DNA of 64,000 bases, taken from Bin80 sp026708685 (GTDB lineage: Bacteria > Bacteroidota > Rhodothermia > Rhodothermales > Bin80). The DNA lies in contig OZ241742.1 in assembly GCA_965200955.1 (NCBI GenBank), positions 1,674,001-1,738,000 of the forward strand, written 5' to 3'. Below the pieces are notes generated by a model, which saw nothing but the letters and a program-made list of their open reading frames with translations, was not told the DNA's origin and did no database searches. The position numbers and the translations under genes are program-made. Position 1 is the stretch's first letter; each line of letters starts with the position of its first letter. Positions 43,820 through 54,140 of this stretch are shown one piece after another.

Positions 43820-45277
43820 TCATGATATTGTATGATCGGTGGCTAGGGGCAGCTCAAACCAGAAACGTGATCCTTGGCCAACCGTACTCTCAACATGAAT
43901 CGTTTCGCCATGCTCATGAAGGATTTGCTTGACAATTGCAAGTCCAAGACCACTCCCCCCATTTCTTCTTGAGCGAGACGAGTCAATGCGGTAAAAACGC
44001 TCGAAAATCATAGGAAGCTCCTCTTTGGGAATTCCACGCCCCTCATCAATGATTTCCACTCGTACTTTTGTATCCAGCTTGTGGAATCGACAGGTGATGG
44101 TTCCAGTTTGGCTATACTGAATTGCATTTTCGATAAGATTAATGAAGACACGCTCAATCAGGCTGTGATCTATATATACCCAGATCTCTGTTTCATCAAG
44201 GTCAAGGTGAATCCCTTTCTCTTGGGCTTTCTCTGCACATAGATCTTTGGTGTCACGCACGATGAGGGCTAGATTATGGCGATAATACGAGAGCGTGTGG
44301 TCATGACTTTCAATTCGGGCTATCTCAATGAGAGAACTAAACAGTGTGTTGAGACGCTTGAGGTTCAGTAATCCGCGAGCTGAGTATTTTTGGCGGTGGT
44401 CCTTGGAGAGGGTGGAAGATCCGAGTGCCTCCAGAAAGCCACTGATAGCAAAAATTGGATTTCGAACTTCATGAGAGATGTTGGTAATAAAATCGCGCTG
44501 CAGCTTGGTGACTTTTTCCAGTTCAATAATTTTATCCATGTAACTCTGCGACATCTGATCAACATTGTGTCCCAGATCCTGAAATTCTGCGGCTTTAGAC
44601 TGAATATTAATGGGAGTTCCGTATTCGCCTCCAACGATCCGATTGGTCACCTCCTTGATCATCTTGAGGGGCTGTAGAACTTTTACGGAAGCCATCCATG
44701 CTCCCACCATGGACATTAAAAAGACAAACCCGAATCCAAGAAATACTTTGAACATGATGTGGGAAACAAGAATGTACAGAGGGCTGACAGGTCGTACGAG
44801 CCCGATGACAATATCCCCCTTACGAACTGCGCCAAGTTGGACTTTCTGACGATCATCCTCCGAAACAATGTCAAAAAACGGTTTCTCTTCCGTGGTGTGA
44901 TGGAGCATCTTTTCATGGTGATCGCTCTCTTCAAGTGGATCATTTCTCCAGAGCACAGAATCTCCTTGGGCAATACAGATAAACAGGTCTTGGAAGTCTA
45001 GTAGAGTCGCAATTTCTGGGTTCAGAATTTCGTCCCACTGATCTGGGTCAGTGGATGTCAGGTCAGCCGAAAGAATGAGGGAGGCAATATGTTCGGTGTC
45101 CACAATATGAGATTCACGAGTAGCATTGTGGATCTCATGGGTGAGGCCAATGGTCGTCACTAGGACCACTCCAAGGGTAGCAATTCCAACAAAAATGACG
45201 AAATTGAGAAACATCCAAAACCGCGTGGGAGCACGGTTGGGAAACCTCAATTTTTCAGGTTGGTCCGTAGTGGGCAT
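43820..45277 (-). CDS. membrane sensor histidine kinase (PhoR-like)
   Basis: A 485-residue kinase. Membrane helices at about 19-43 and 168-194 enclose a periplasmic sensor of about 125 residues. A HAMP linker follows at about 196-250. The phosphorylated His269 is in FITNISHEVRNP. The ATP-binding part has NLIENAIQYSQTG, DEGRGIPKEEL and GGSGLGLAIVKQI. The gene is 7 bp after the response regulator gene, so the two form one operon. The stimulus is unknown. Confidence 0.93.
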   Translation of the reverse strand: MPTTDQPEKLRFPNRAPTRFWMFLNFVIFVGIATLGVVLVTTIGLTHEIHNATRESHIVDTEHIASLILSADLTSTDPDQWDEILNPEIATLLDFQDLFICIAQGDSVLWRNDPLEESDHHEKMLHHTTEEKPFFDIVSEDDRQKVQLGAVRKGDIVIGLVRPVSPLYILVSHIMFKVFLGFGFVFLMSMVGAWMASVKVLQPLKMIKEVTNRIVGGEYGTPINIQSKAAEFQDLGHNVDQMSQSYMDKIIELEKVTKLQRDFITNISHEVRNPIFAISGFLEALGSSTLSKDHRQKYSARGLLNLKRLNTLFSSLIEIARIESHDHTLSYYRHNLALIVRDTKDLCAEKAQEKGIHLDLDETEIWVYIDHSLIERVFINLIENAIQYSQTGTITCRFHKLDTKVRVEIIDEGRGIPKEELPMIFERFYRIDSSRSRRNGGSGLGLAIVKQILHEHGETIHVESTVGQGSRFWFELPLATDHTIS

Positions 45278-45284
45278 TCACGAA

Positions 45285-46007
45285 TTATTGTGAAGATGAA
45301 TTAGAAATTAGATCATTAAATCGATAACCGATTCCCCAAACTGTTTCTATATACTGAGAAAAATCACCGAGCTTGTCGCGCAAGTTTTTCATGTGGGTGT
45401 CCACGGTGCGATCTGTAACGGTAAGAATATCGTCGTTCCAAATCTTTTCTAACAGCTCCTTGCGGGTAAAAATCTGGCGTGGGGAATTAACCAAACAGTA
45501 GATGAGCTGAAATTGCGTAAAGGTAAGGTTAAGGTTTTCTCCATGGAGGAGAGCCTTGTACTGCTTCGGATACAGTGTTATCCCGAGCAGCTCAATGGTC
45601 TTGATTTCGCTGACATGCGATCGGCGAAGTGCAGACTGTACCCGTGCGAGTAGCACATCCATGGAGCATGGTTTTGTAAGATAGTCGTCTCCGCCAAGCA
45701 TGAGTCCGCGAATCTGGTCATCGTCCTCAGATTTGGCAGTGAGAAAGATGATCGGAACTTCTTCGGTTTCAGTTTTAGACCGAATTTGACGACACACCTC
45801 AAAACCATCCAGTTCAGGGAGCATCACATCTAGCAGGACCAGATCAATTGCGGGATTCATTTTGTCTAAAGCCTCAAGTCCATCATAGGCAACATCAACC
45901 TGATAACCTTCTTGTTCAAGGAAGTGGCGAGTGACTTCAGCAATATCTTCCTCGTCCTCAGCAATAAGGATCTGGATTTCATGCTTTTCTTTTGCCAGTT
46001 TTTCCAT
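45285..46007 (-). CDS. OmpR/PhoB-type response regulator
   Basis: A 240-residue regulator. The receiver domain has the phosphorylated Asp60 (LVLLDVMLPELDGFEV), Thr90 (FLTAK) and Lys112 (YLTKP). The C-terminal winged helix has RKELLEKIW, RTVDTHMKNLRDKLG and a final VWGIGYRF. It is the upstream gene of the kinase operon and probably regulates itself. Confidence 0.94.
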   Translation of the reverse strand: MEKLAKEKHEIQILIAEDEEDIAEVTRHFLEQEGYQVDVAYDGLEALDKMNPAIDLVLLDVMLPELDGFEVCRQIRSKTETEEVPIIFLTAKSEDDDQIRGLMLGGDDYLTKPCSMDVLLARVQSALRRSHVSEIKTIELLGITLYPKQYKALLHGENLNLTFTQFQLIYCLVNSPRQIFTRKELLEKIWNDDILTVTDRTVDTHMKNLRDKLGDFSQYIETVWGIGYRFNDLISNSSSQ

Positions 46008-46166
46008 TAGTGTGCCCCAAAAATCAAGCGCAGTAACAATATCTACAAATAGGGGGTCTCCCTGTACAGCAATTTCAAAATTAAGAGGTGTACAGCGAAT
46101 GATGAAAAAGGTTCCATGATGCGTATAAGTCAGATCAGATTACCTTGGTTGAGCCATTATTGTAGC

Positions 46167-47456
46167 ATGACACCAGACCTATTTATTGAAAACGGATCAA
46201 TCATCAATCCGGTGGATAAGAGCATTCAACAGGCTCATGTACGCATTCGTGGTGGGGTCATTACAGACATTGGTCCAGATCTTGGGGTGATGGATGAATA
46301 TATCGTTGATGCTGATAAGCGATTTATTTCTCCTGGGTGGATGGACATGCATGTTCATTTCAGAGATCCAGGTCAGGAGCATAAAGAGACGATTGAGACT
46401 GGATGCAGAGCTGCAGCGTTTGGCGGATTTACAGCTGTCGCATGTATGCCGAATACAGATCCGCCCATTGATACCCGAGAGGCGATTCATTCCATCATCC
46501 AGCGATCACTGAATTTACCAGTAGATGTACATCCGATCGCATGTGTCTCTCAGGGTCGGTTGGGCAAGAATCTGTCTCAGATGGCGGAATTAGTTGATGC
46601 TGGTGCTGTTGGATTCAGTGATGATGGATCCCCTGTACAGGGCGGTAGCCTCATGCGCCGTGCTCTTGAATACTCACGTATTCTGGGCAAACCCATCATC
46701 AATCATATGGAAGATGTAACCCTTGGTCCGAAGGGCCAGATGAATGAGGGATTGATTTCCACCCGACTTGGACTCACGCCGACACCTACCTTTTCCGAGG
46801 AATCCATGCTCGCACGGGATCTGATGCTGGCAGAGTTAACAAGCGGACATTTACATGTTGCCCATGTTTCCACTGCACGATCAACTGCCATGATCCGTGA
46901 GGCAAAAGCACGGGGAGTATCCGTCACGGCCGAAGCATGTACGCATCATTTTTCACTGACCGAAGAGATTGTGCAGGAATCCGGCTTTGACTCACATACG
47001 AAAATGCATCCACCATTACGGACGGCTCAGGATGTAGAGGCGATACGCAGTGGTCTTCACGACACAACTCTAGATGCAATCTGTACAGATCATGCTCCTC
47101 ATGCGTCATTTGAGAAGGAGACTGATTTTGTATCTGCCCCATTCGGCATTATTGGTCTGGAGACCGCGTGGGGCCTGATTGGTCGTTATCTGATTGCTCC
47201 GAAGCACTTAACCATGATGGATGCTGTCTATAAGATTTGTGTGTCTCCACGGAAAATTCTTGGACTTGACGTTCCTGCCATTGAGGTAGGACAAGAGGCG
47301 AATATCACGATTTTTGATGCGTCCAGTGATTGGACATTTGAATCAGGACATATCCATTCAAAGAGCCGTAATACACCATTTATTGGCTCTAGAATGACGG
47401 GTAGAGCCTGGGCAATCTATCATAAGGGACACTTGGTCGAAAACAAGGATCGTTAA
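46167..47456 (+). CDS. pyrC: dihydroorotase
   Basis: A 429-residue class I dihydroorotase, which closes the ring in pyrimidine synthesis. The ATG at 46167 gives MTPDLFIENGSIINP, the usual start; the frame is open to 46116. Zinc-binding and active-site motifs are MDMHVHFRDPGQEHKE, MPNTDPP, VGFSDDGSPV, HVAHVST and CTDHAPH. It follows the PhoB-like gene divergently and precedes ddl by 15 bp. Confidence 0.93.
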   Translation: MTPDLFIENGSIINPVDKSIQQAHVRIRGGVITDIGPDLGVMDEYIVDADKRFISPGWMDMHVHFRDPGQEHKETIETGCRAAAFGGFTAVACMPNTDPPIDTREAIHSIIQRSLNLPVDVHPIACVSQGRLGKNLSQMAELVDAGAVGFSDDGSPVQGGSLMRRALEYSRILGKPIINHMEDVTLGPKGQMNEGLISTRLGLTPTPTFSEESMLARDLMLAELTSGHLHVAHVSTARSTAMIREAKARGVSVTAEACTHHFSLTEEIVQESGFDSHTKMHPPLRTAQDVEAIRSGLHDTTLDAICTDHAPHASFEKETDFVSAPFGIIGLETAWGLIGRYLIAPKHLTMMDAVYKICVSPRKILGLDVPAIEVGQEANITIFDASSDWTFESGHIHSKSRNTPFIGSRMTGRAWAIYHKGHLVENKDR

Positions 47457-47471
47457 AGAGAACATCCATTC

Positions 47472-48539
47472 ATGCAGCATATTGCGTTGATTTACGGAGG
47501 TCAGTCGGCTGAACATGAGGTATCGCTCATATCAGCCCGTAATATTCTACATGCGATCGACCTCAATCGTTATCTGGTCACGCTTATACGAATTGATCAT
47601 TCCCGACAGTGGATTCATTCTGCCAGCAGTGGTGAATCAGATGTACTGAAAGCGGATTTGTCTGCGTCGGGTGAACCTGTTTATCTAACTTCTGGGGGAG
47701 CCTTAGGATTTCGAGAGGATCCCAAAAGGTCTCTGAAGATTGATATAGCATTCCCTGTTCTCCATGGGATCAACGGTGAGGATGGTACAATTCAGGGGTT
47801 ACTGCAGCTGTACGGGATCCCGTTTGTTGGCCCAGGAGTACTCAGCTCCTCTGTCTGTATGGATAAGGATGTCTCCAAACGGCTCCTAAGTGAAGCAGGC
47901 ATTTTGGTCCCTAAGTTTGAAGTACTTCATCATGGAGGGCGGAATGTGCCAAGTTATGATTACATCTCTCATCAACTTGGATCTCCGCTGTTTGTCAAGC
48001 CAGCGAACGCTGGTTCATCGGTGGGAATTTCAAAGGTAAAGACGATCAATGAATATCAGGAGGCTGTAGAGATTGCCTTCCGCTATGACAGGAAGGTCAT
48101 TGTGGAGCAGGCCATTGAAGGGCGTGAAATTGAATGTGCAGTACTTGGCAGGAATCCCGTCCGGGTATCAGTATCCGGTGAGATCAAAACCACCCATTCC
48201 TTTTACTCCTATGAAGCGAAGTATCACGATGAAACCGCGACAGAATTGATCATTCCAGCATCCTTGCCAGATGAAGTCAATCACCGGATCCGCGACGTGA
48301 CGATTCAAGTGTGTGATGTTCTTGGATGCCATGGGATGGCTCGGGTGGATTTTTTTCTGGACACCAACGACCGACTGTTTGTCAATGAAGTCAATACGAT
48401 ACCAGGTTTCACCTCTGGAAGTATGTATCCTTTGTTATGGCAATATTCAGGTGTATCGTTTACCGAATTAGTGGATGCTCTGCTTGCAGATGCCCTGCAG
48501 ACCCATAGGAGGCAATCTCAATTAACTCAGCGTCCTTGA
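47472..48539 (+). CDS. ddl: D-alanine-D-alanine ligase
   Basis: A 355-residue ATP-grasp enzyme of cell-wall precursor synthesis. Motifs are YGGQSAEHEVSLISA, FPVLHGINGEDGTIQG, VKPANAGSSVGISKV, EGREIECAVLG and NEVNTIPGFT. It overlaps murF by one base (TGATG), giving a short ddl-murF cell-wall operon. Confidence 0.95.
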   Translation: MQHIALIYGGQSAEHEVSLISARNILHAIDLNRYLVTLIRIDHSRQWIHSASSGESDVLKADLSASGEPVYLTSGGALGFREDPKRSLKIDIAFPVLHGINGEDGTIQGLLQLYGIPFVGPGVLSSSVCMDKDVSKRLLSEAGILVPKFEVLHHGGRNVPSYDYISHQLGSPLFVKPANAGSSVGISKVKTINEYQEAVEIAFRYDRKVIVEQAIEGREIECAVLGRNPVRVSVSGEIKTTHSFYSYEAKYHDETATELIIPASLPDEVNHRIRDVTIQVCDVLGCHGMARVDFFLDTNDRLFVNEVNTIPGFTSGSMYPLLWQYSGVSFTELVDALLADALQTHRRQSQLTQRP

Positions 48540-49840
48540 TGGGCTATTCAACCGATACAAGGACCTTGCGTAGAGGTGATATCTATGTCGCAATTCAAGG
48601 AGAGCGTTACGATGGACATCATTTTGTTGCCGATGCGATTGGTAAGGGTGCATCCAAAGCCATTGTAGAGCGGGCCATTGATGGGATTCCACCAGAGAAG
48701 TTAGATATTGTTGATAATGCTATCGTCCATCTTGCGGATTTAGCTGCCTTTAGGATCAGAAAATCTCAATCACAAGTGATCGCCATTACTGGATCCGTGG
48801 GTAAGACCACGACCCGCAGTGCGATTACTGAAGTGCTACGAACATCAGGGCCCGTAGTATCTTCAATTGGTAATCTCAATACATTATTAGGGTTGTCTCT
48901 CACTCTAGTGAACAGCGATCTACAAAAGGAGACACGTCTGGTCCTTGAAATGGGAGCCAGTAAGAAAGGAGATCTCGCAGACATTTGTCACTACTTCAAA
49001 CCAGATATATCCGTCATTACTAATGTACGATGTGTACATTTGGAGATGCTTGGCTCCATTGAGGGGGTTCAGTATGAAAAGAGTGAATTAGTCAGAGCAC
49101 TTGAATCAAAAGGTATCGCATGCCTGAACGCTGATGATCCTTGGACGCGAGGTATGGTGACTCAATGTAAGGGGGAACATGTATTTTATGGCAAATCCGC
49201 AGATGCACATATTCAACCGCATGATATCACAGCATCTGTTCCATTATTAGGAGATCATGTCATTTATATTCTAATGGCTGCCTTTTGTGTGGGTCATGTA
49301 TTGGGAATTGCTCCAGATACAATCAATCATGCCTTGAGTCATCTGAAACCTCAAAAAGGGCGATTGAATCGACTTCTTGGCAAGGATGGTTCCATATTGA
49401 TTGACGATTCATACAATGCAAGTCCTGATGCTGTGATGGCTGCACTTCAGGTGTTGAGTAGCCAATCGGCAAAGCGTCGGGTCGTGTTTCTTGGGGATAT
49501 GTTGGAGCTTGGAGACAAAGAAGAGGAGGCACATCGTGATATTTTGCTCAGGGCCGCAGAGAATGCAGATCTCATCTACGGATGCGGAACTCGATTACAG
49601 AATGCTGCAAAGCATCTATACTCTCAAAGGAATTTAGAGATTAAGTGTTATCCAGAATCTCAAGGTCTTGCCAGAGAGTTAGCATCGGGGAGTATTTATG
49701 CCCCCCAATCTGGTGATGTGATCTTGGTCAAAGGATCTCAGGGAGCACGTATGGAACGTGTTAGTCGGGCGTTACTGTCTGAAGATGTTTCTCCCGAATC
49801 TGTTCTTCCCCGTCAGTCCAAGGCGTGGCTGTCAATATAG
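48539..49840 (+). CDS. murF: UDP-MurNAc-tripeptide-D-Ala-D-Ala ligase MurF
   Basis: A 433-residue Mur ligase. It opens almost at STDTRTLRRGDIYVAIQGE and has the P-loop ITGSVGKTTTR, then LEMGASKKGDL, NADDPW and DSYNASPDAV. Most MurF proteins have 20 or more residues before the SxDSR motif, so this one is short at the N-terminus. The upstream sequence is ddl in another frame, so no longer start is available. TTG at 48536 would add one residue. It joins the D-Ala-D-Ala dipeptide made by Ddl to the UDP-tripeptide. Confidence 0.92.
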   Translation: MGYSTDTRTLRRGDIYVAIQGERYDGHHFVADAIGKGASKAIVERAIDGIPPEKLDIVDNAIVHLADLAAFRIRKSQSQVIAITGSVGKTTTRSAITEVLRTSGPVVSSIGNLNTLLGLSLTLVNSDLQKETRLVLEMGASKKGDLADICHYFKPDISVITNVRCVHLEMLGSIEGVQYEKSELVRALESKGIACLNADDPWTRGMVTQCKGEHVFYGKSADAHIQPHDITASVPLLGDHVIYILMAAFCVGHVLGIAPDTINHALSHLKPQKGRLNRLLGKDGSILIDDSYNASPDAVMAALQVLSSQSAKRRVVFLGDMLELGDKEEEAHRDILLRAAENADLIYGCGTRLQNAAKHLYSQRNLEIKCYPESQGLARELASGSIYAPQSGDVILVKGSQGARMERVSRALLSEDVSPESVLPRQSKAWLSI

Positions 49841-50201
49841 AACGTTCAGATCAACGTCTGGACCATCATCTCATGCGGTTCGGAGCATTTGTCATTGCCA
49901 TGATTCTCCGCAGCCTGCTTACTTGATTGTGAAATGATCTGAGGTTTTTGGAAACTTGCTTGGGTGATCTATTGAGAGACTCCTTTTTGAGAAAAAATTG
50001 AGTAGGATGCTCTCATTTGAAAGAAATGGAAGCCAACCCACCAAAATTCGTTACGATTGAGTCTGATTTACCAAACTGATCTTCTTACGCAAGACAAGGA
50101 GTTGAAGATCAGTGGAATCGTACTAATGTCCAATTTGATCCTCAGTATAACACTGGAAACCAATTCATTTCACCCAATATGACCAAGATGAACTTCGGTA
50201 T
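49841..50201. other. intergenic region before the iron-sulfur photolyase
   Basis: About 360 bases with no gene or RNA recognised. A weakly matching relative of the TTTGCAAA repeat (GAGGTTTTTGGAAAC) is near 49951, but I do not count it. Confidence 0.35.
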
Positions 50202-51740
50202 ATGAAACCATCTAGACCGGCATCCAACCGATCGAAGTTGATCGTGATACTGGGCGATCAACTTTCGTTTGACAGTGCGGCCTTGAGGAGTGCAGTGATA
50301 CAGGATGATACCATCTTAATGGCAGAAGTTTACGATGAAACACGCTATGTTGCACACCATCAAAAGAAAATCGCATATGTCCTTTCGGCGATGCGTCATT
50401 TTGCAAAATCGCTCATCAAGGTAGGATGGACTCTGCGATATATACGTCTGGATGATCCTGAAAATACGGGGAGTCTGGTTGGTGAAATTCAACGTGCACT
50501 CTCGGAATTGGACATCCAAAACGCAGTAGTGACAGAACCAGGGGAGTATCGGTTATTAGAAGATTTTCATCGTTGTCCTCAGCTGTGTATCCTCCCAGAT
50601 GAACGTTTTATTGCAAGCCATCAAGAATTTGAGCACTGGGCCGAGGGACGCAAACAGCTGCGAATGGAGTATTTCTATCGTCAAATGCGGCGAAAGACTG
50701 GACTTTTAATGTCTGGAAATCAACCCGTCGGTGGTCAATGGAATTATGATTCGCAGAATCGAAAACCCGCTAAGGGTGATCTCTTTCTACCCGAACCACT
50801 CAAAATTGAACCCGACGAAATCACAAAGGATGTACTACATCTTGTAGATGAGCATTTTGGTGATCATTTTGGAACAACGCGTCCCTTCTGGTTTGTAGTT
50901 ACTCGAGATGATGCCCTCAGAGCGTTGGAGCATTTTGTTCAAGTTGCTCTACCAAATTTTGGAGATTATCAGGATGCTATGCTGCACGGTGAACCGTTTT
51001 TATATCATTCTGTACTGTCCCAGTATCTCAATTCAGGTTTGTTGTCACCGCTAGAAATCTGTCGCAAAGTAGTATCTGCTTATGATCAAGGGCACGCTCC
51101 GCTCAATTCGGTTGAAGGATATATACGGCAAATCATTGGATGGCGTGAGTTCGTGCGTGGGATCTATTGGTACAGAATGCCAGATTATACGCACGAGAAT
51201 TTTTTGAACGCAAAACGCCCCTTACCAGAATTTTATTGGACTGCAGAAACGAATATGGCTTGTGTGTCATCGGTGATTACCCAAACGAGAGACGAGGCCT
51301 ATTCACACCATATTCAAAGGTTAATGATTACGGGTAATTTTGCACTTTTGGCTGGGATAGACCCGTTTGAAGTCCATCAATGGTATCTAGCCGTTTATGC
51401 AGATGCCTACGAATGGGTGGAAGCACCCAATGTGATTGGAATGAGTCAGTTTGCCGATGGCGGACTCATGGCATCAAAGCCGTATGCGGCAAGTGGAAAC
51501 TATATCAATAAGATGTCTGATTACTGTGGAACCTGTCGCTATGATGTGAAACAGAAGACGGGAAAGAATGCGTGCCCTTTCAACTCTCTCTATTGGGATT
51601 TTTTGGTTCGTAATGAAGCTCATCTGCGAAGCAATCCACGACTTGGATATGCTTATAGGACTTGGGATCGCATGAGTGAAGAGAAGAAACTGGAGTACAT
51701 CAAGAGTGCTGAACATGTTTTAGCACGACTGGATAACTAA
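50202..51740 (+). CDS. iron-sulfur (6-4) photolyase, PhrB/FeS-BCP type
   Basis: A 512-residue photolyase-related protein that repairs (6-4) UV photoproducts with light. The four cluster ligands are Cys354, Cys442, Cys445 and Cys458 (CGTCRYDVKQKTGKNACPF). Their spacing equals that of Agrobacterium PhrB (350, 438, 441, 454). The N-terminal LIVILGDQLSFDSAAL is the antenna-domain start. NMACVSSVITQTRDEAYSHHIQRLMITGN lines the FAD site (read here in parts). It is followed by a convergent class-I-type photolyase. Confidence 0.92.
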   Translation: MKPSRPASNRSKLIVILGDQLSFDSAALRSAVIQDDTILMAEVYDETRYVAHHQKKIAYVLSAMRHFAKSLIKVGWTLRYIRLDDPENTGSLVGEIQRALSELDIQNAVVTEPGEYRLLEDFHRCPQLCILPDERFIASHQEFEHWAEGRKQLRMEYFYRQMRRKTGLLMSGNQPVGGQWNYDSQNRKPAKGDLFLPEPLKIEPDEITKDVLHLVDEHFGDHFGTTRPFWFVVTRDDALRALEHFVQVALPNFGDYQDAMLHGEPFLYHSVLSQYLNSGLLSPLEICRKVVSAYDQGHAPLNSVEGYIRQIIGWREFVRGIYWYRMPDYTHENFLNAKRPLPEFYWTAETNMACVSSVITQTRDEAYSHHIQRLMITGNFALLAGIDPFEVHQWYLAVYADAYEWVEAPNVIGMSQFADGGLMASKPYAASGNYINKMSDYCGTCRYDVKQKTGKNACPFNSLYWDFLVRNEAHLRSNPRLGYAYRTWDRMSEEKKLEYIKSAEHVLARLDN

Positions 51741-51934
51741 GTTGATGCCTTGACCGGGAAGTGTCACCAATCAAAACTTCTCTCTGAATAGGATCATTGC
51801 TACAATTGATACAAAATCAAATCATGAGAGTAATCCATGAATATAGTTGCTCTTTTGGATGATAGGGGTTGATGAGATCAGGCAATGACTGTGTGTCCAA
51901 GCTTCGTCTTTTCATTGATAGATAGGATGTCTGG

Positions 51935-53434
51935 TTAAGATTCAAACGCAATCGAAAGTTGTTGGGATGTTGGGGGGCGTTTGCGCGTTTTAGATGTTCG
52001 CTTGCGGCTTCCATGTTTTGATTGAATTCTATCTGCCTCCTCCCGAAAATCGGGGTGGCGACGTACAGACCAAATACGATCGCGAGCTAGCTTTGCAGCT
52101 GAGAGATGATCAAAGATACGATCAGGATAACTCTTTCCAAGAACTACCGATGAATTTGGAGCTTTCCACGGTTCTTGCAAATGGGTATCGGCAATGGCGG
52201 ACAATTCTGGGACCCACCTCCGCGTGAAAATACCATCAGAATCTTGATCATAGCCCTGTTTGACTGGATTATAAATGCGTATGGCATTAATGCCTGTGGT
52301 ACCCGATTGCATTTGCACTTGGTTCCAATGGATCCCCGGTTCATAGTCGGTGAAAAGCCTTGCTAACACCAACCCAGGAGCCCGCCAGTCCATCCATAGA
52401 TGATAACTGGCCGTTGCCATGACCATTGCACGCATTCGAAAATTGAGCCAGCCTGTGGCATTCAATGAGCGCATGCAGGCATCAAGGAATGGATAACCTG
52501 TTTGACCACTCGCCCAAGCGGTTAAACATTCAGAATCAGGCTCCGCAGGTCTTAAGCCATTGTAGAGGCGATGGAGGTTCTCAAACTCAAGACGAGGTTC
52601 ATCTTCCAATTTTTGAATAAAGTGACAGTGCCAGTGGAGTCGTCCAGAGAATGAGCGAAGCGATTTACGCCAATTCACCGCATTTGCATCAAAAGTACGT
52701 TGACGAAACTTTGTCGCTTGAACGACTTCACGCATGGATAATGCCCCCCATGCGAGATAGGGAGATAACCTTGAACACGCATGAGCTCCCTCTAATGGAG
52801 ATGACATTGCCTGTTGGTAGTTCTCACCCCGTTGGTTGAGAAAGCTTTCTAACCGTTCCATCCCCAAACGACGTCCTCCAATCTGGCGTTGAGGGCATAT
52901 ATCAGGGGAGAGTTGAAGATTGGCAGATGACGGTATTGGTCCCGGCTCCAAATCTAATGGAGCAAGTTGGGGTGGAATTGATGGGGGCTCTGCCATCAAT
53001 TGATCCCATTTCGATGCCCAGCCATCCCGAGTGGCGATTGGACGCTGAACACCATGATTTTGCAATTCATGCCAAGCGATCCCATTCAACCTGCACCATT
53101 GTGCTACTTTTAGATCACGATCATATGTCCATCCGTTTCCAGTTTCTTGATGCGACCATATCGATTCAATAGATCCGGCATGAAGAAACTCTGACAAAAT
53201 ATCTATTACATTGCCAACTCGGATGATGAGAGGTTGTCCCAGTGTGGCAAGATCTTCACGTAACTGTATGAGAGTTTCTATAATAAAATTCCAGTGACGG
53301 GCAGACATGTCAGGTTGCAGCCAGAGCTCTGGTTCAACGATATAGAGTGGCAATACCTTTCCCCGCTTGGATGCTTGCGTTAAAGCGGCATGATCGTAGA
53401 CGCGGAGATCACGTTTAAACCAGACGACTTCCAT
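51935..53434 (-). CDS. class-I-type photolyase/cryptochrome
   Basis: A 499-residue protein; ATG at 53434 is preferred over TTG at 53437. The N-terminal domain begins EVVWFKRDLRVYDHAAL. The FAD-binding half has CSRLSPYLAWGALSMREV, TGYPFLDACMRSLNATGWLN (20 residues), FRMRAMV and IYNPVKQG. WVPELSAI is also in place. The C-terminus ends in a basic Lys/Arg/Thr tail. It may repair cyclobutane dimers or act as a cryptochrome; the family cannot be settled by eye. It faces the iron-sulfur photolyase gene, with 194 bp between. Confidence 0.88.
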   Translation of the reverse strand: MEVVWFKRDLRVYDHAALTQASKRGKVLPLYIVEPELWLQPDMSARHWNFIIETLIQLREDLATLGQPLIIRVGNVIDILSEFLHAGSIESIWSHQETGNGWTYDRDLKVAQWCRLNGIAWHELQNHGVQRPIATRDGWASKWDQLMAEPPSIPPQLAPLDLEPGPIPSSANLQLSPDICPQRQIGGRRLGMERLESFLNQRGENYQQAMSSPLEGAHACSRLSPYLAWGALSMREVVQATKFRQRTFDANAVNWRKSLRSFSGRLHWHCHFIQKLEDEPRLEFENLHRLYNGLRPAEPDSECLTAWASGQTGYPFLDACMRSLNATGWLNFRMRAMVMATASYHLWMDWRAPGLVLARLFTDYEPGIHWNQVQMQSGTTGINAIRIYNPVKQGYDQDSDGIFTRRWVPELSAIADTHLQEPWKAPNSSVVLGKSYPDRIFDHLSAAKLARDRIWSVRRHPDFREEADRIQSKHGSRKRTSKTRKRPPTSQQLSIAFES

Positions 53435-53437
53435 CAA

Positions 53438-53990
53438 ATAATCTGTCTAAGATGAGGCGATACATTGAGAGAATGAAGGGCACCCCTTTGCATTGTTTCG
53501 GTGATCTGAACGAGTGTTAACCTATCCCAAAATTCCTCAATATGGGGGAGGATTCTTTGGAAAAGGAGGTTTTGATATTTGTTAGCTCTAAAAAATCTTC
53601 ATCAAAGATGTGAATAACTACACAAATATAGATCACAACCACTCCACAGAAAGGTTTATCTGAAATTGAAATAGATCAAGATGGCTTAGGAGAAGATCTG
53701 ATTCATCTTTATTAGAATAGGAAATGCTTTTCAACCGTGATATTGATTCAAAAGCAGTGAAGAACATCTCGTATCAACGGTTGCTTTAACTTTAAATCCT
53801 TAAAACTGTGCAAAAGGTCACGCTGGTTTGATGGTATGACTCTCCGATAATCGTGGAGTTTTTCTCTATTTCCGAATACGAATGGTCCATTTTCTGGAGA
53901 TCTTTCCTGTCTTTCGTTTGCATCATCTAACGATTGGATGCACCTCCCCCATGGGCTTATAGCAAGGTTTCTTCTTGATTTATTGATTCA
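53438..53990. other. AT-rich gene-poor stretch
   Basis: About 550 bases upstream of the class-I photolyase with no supported gene, RNA or repeat. Confidence 0.4.
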
Positions 53991-54140
53991 TCAATTCGGT
54001 TTCGGTAAAGATTCCACATACCAAGACGAAATTCTTGAATTTTTCATCCAAGCACGTACCACTCCGGTCTTGCCAGAGTTGTATTCCTGAATCCCTATAT
54101 CCAGGGCGTAATCCGAATTCTGCTTCTCTTCGTTGCTCAT
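53991..54140 (-). CDS. small hypothetical protein, 49 residues
   Basis: An ATG at 54140 directly follows the TAG of the next gene upstream and opens a 49-codon frame, with MSNEEKQNSDYALDIGIQEY at its start and VRAWMKNSRISSWYVESLP near its end. The immediate junction suggests coupling. Composition looks protein-like, but no family is recognised. Confidence 0.4.
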   Translation of the reverse strand: MSNEEKQNSDYALDIGIQEYNSGKTGVVRAWMKNSRISSWYVESLPKPN

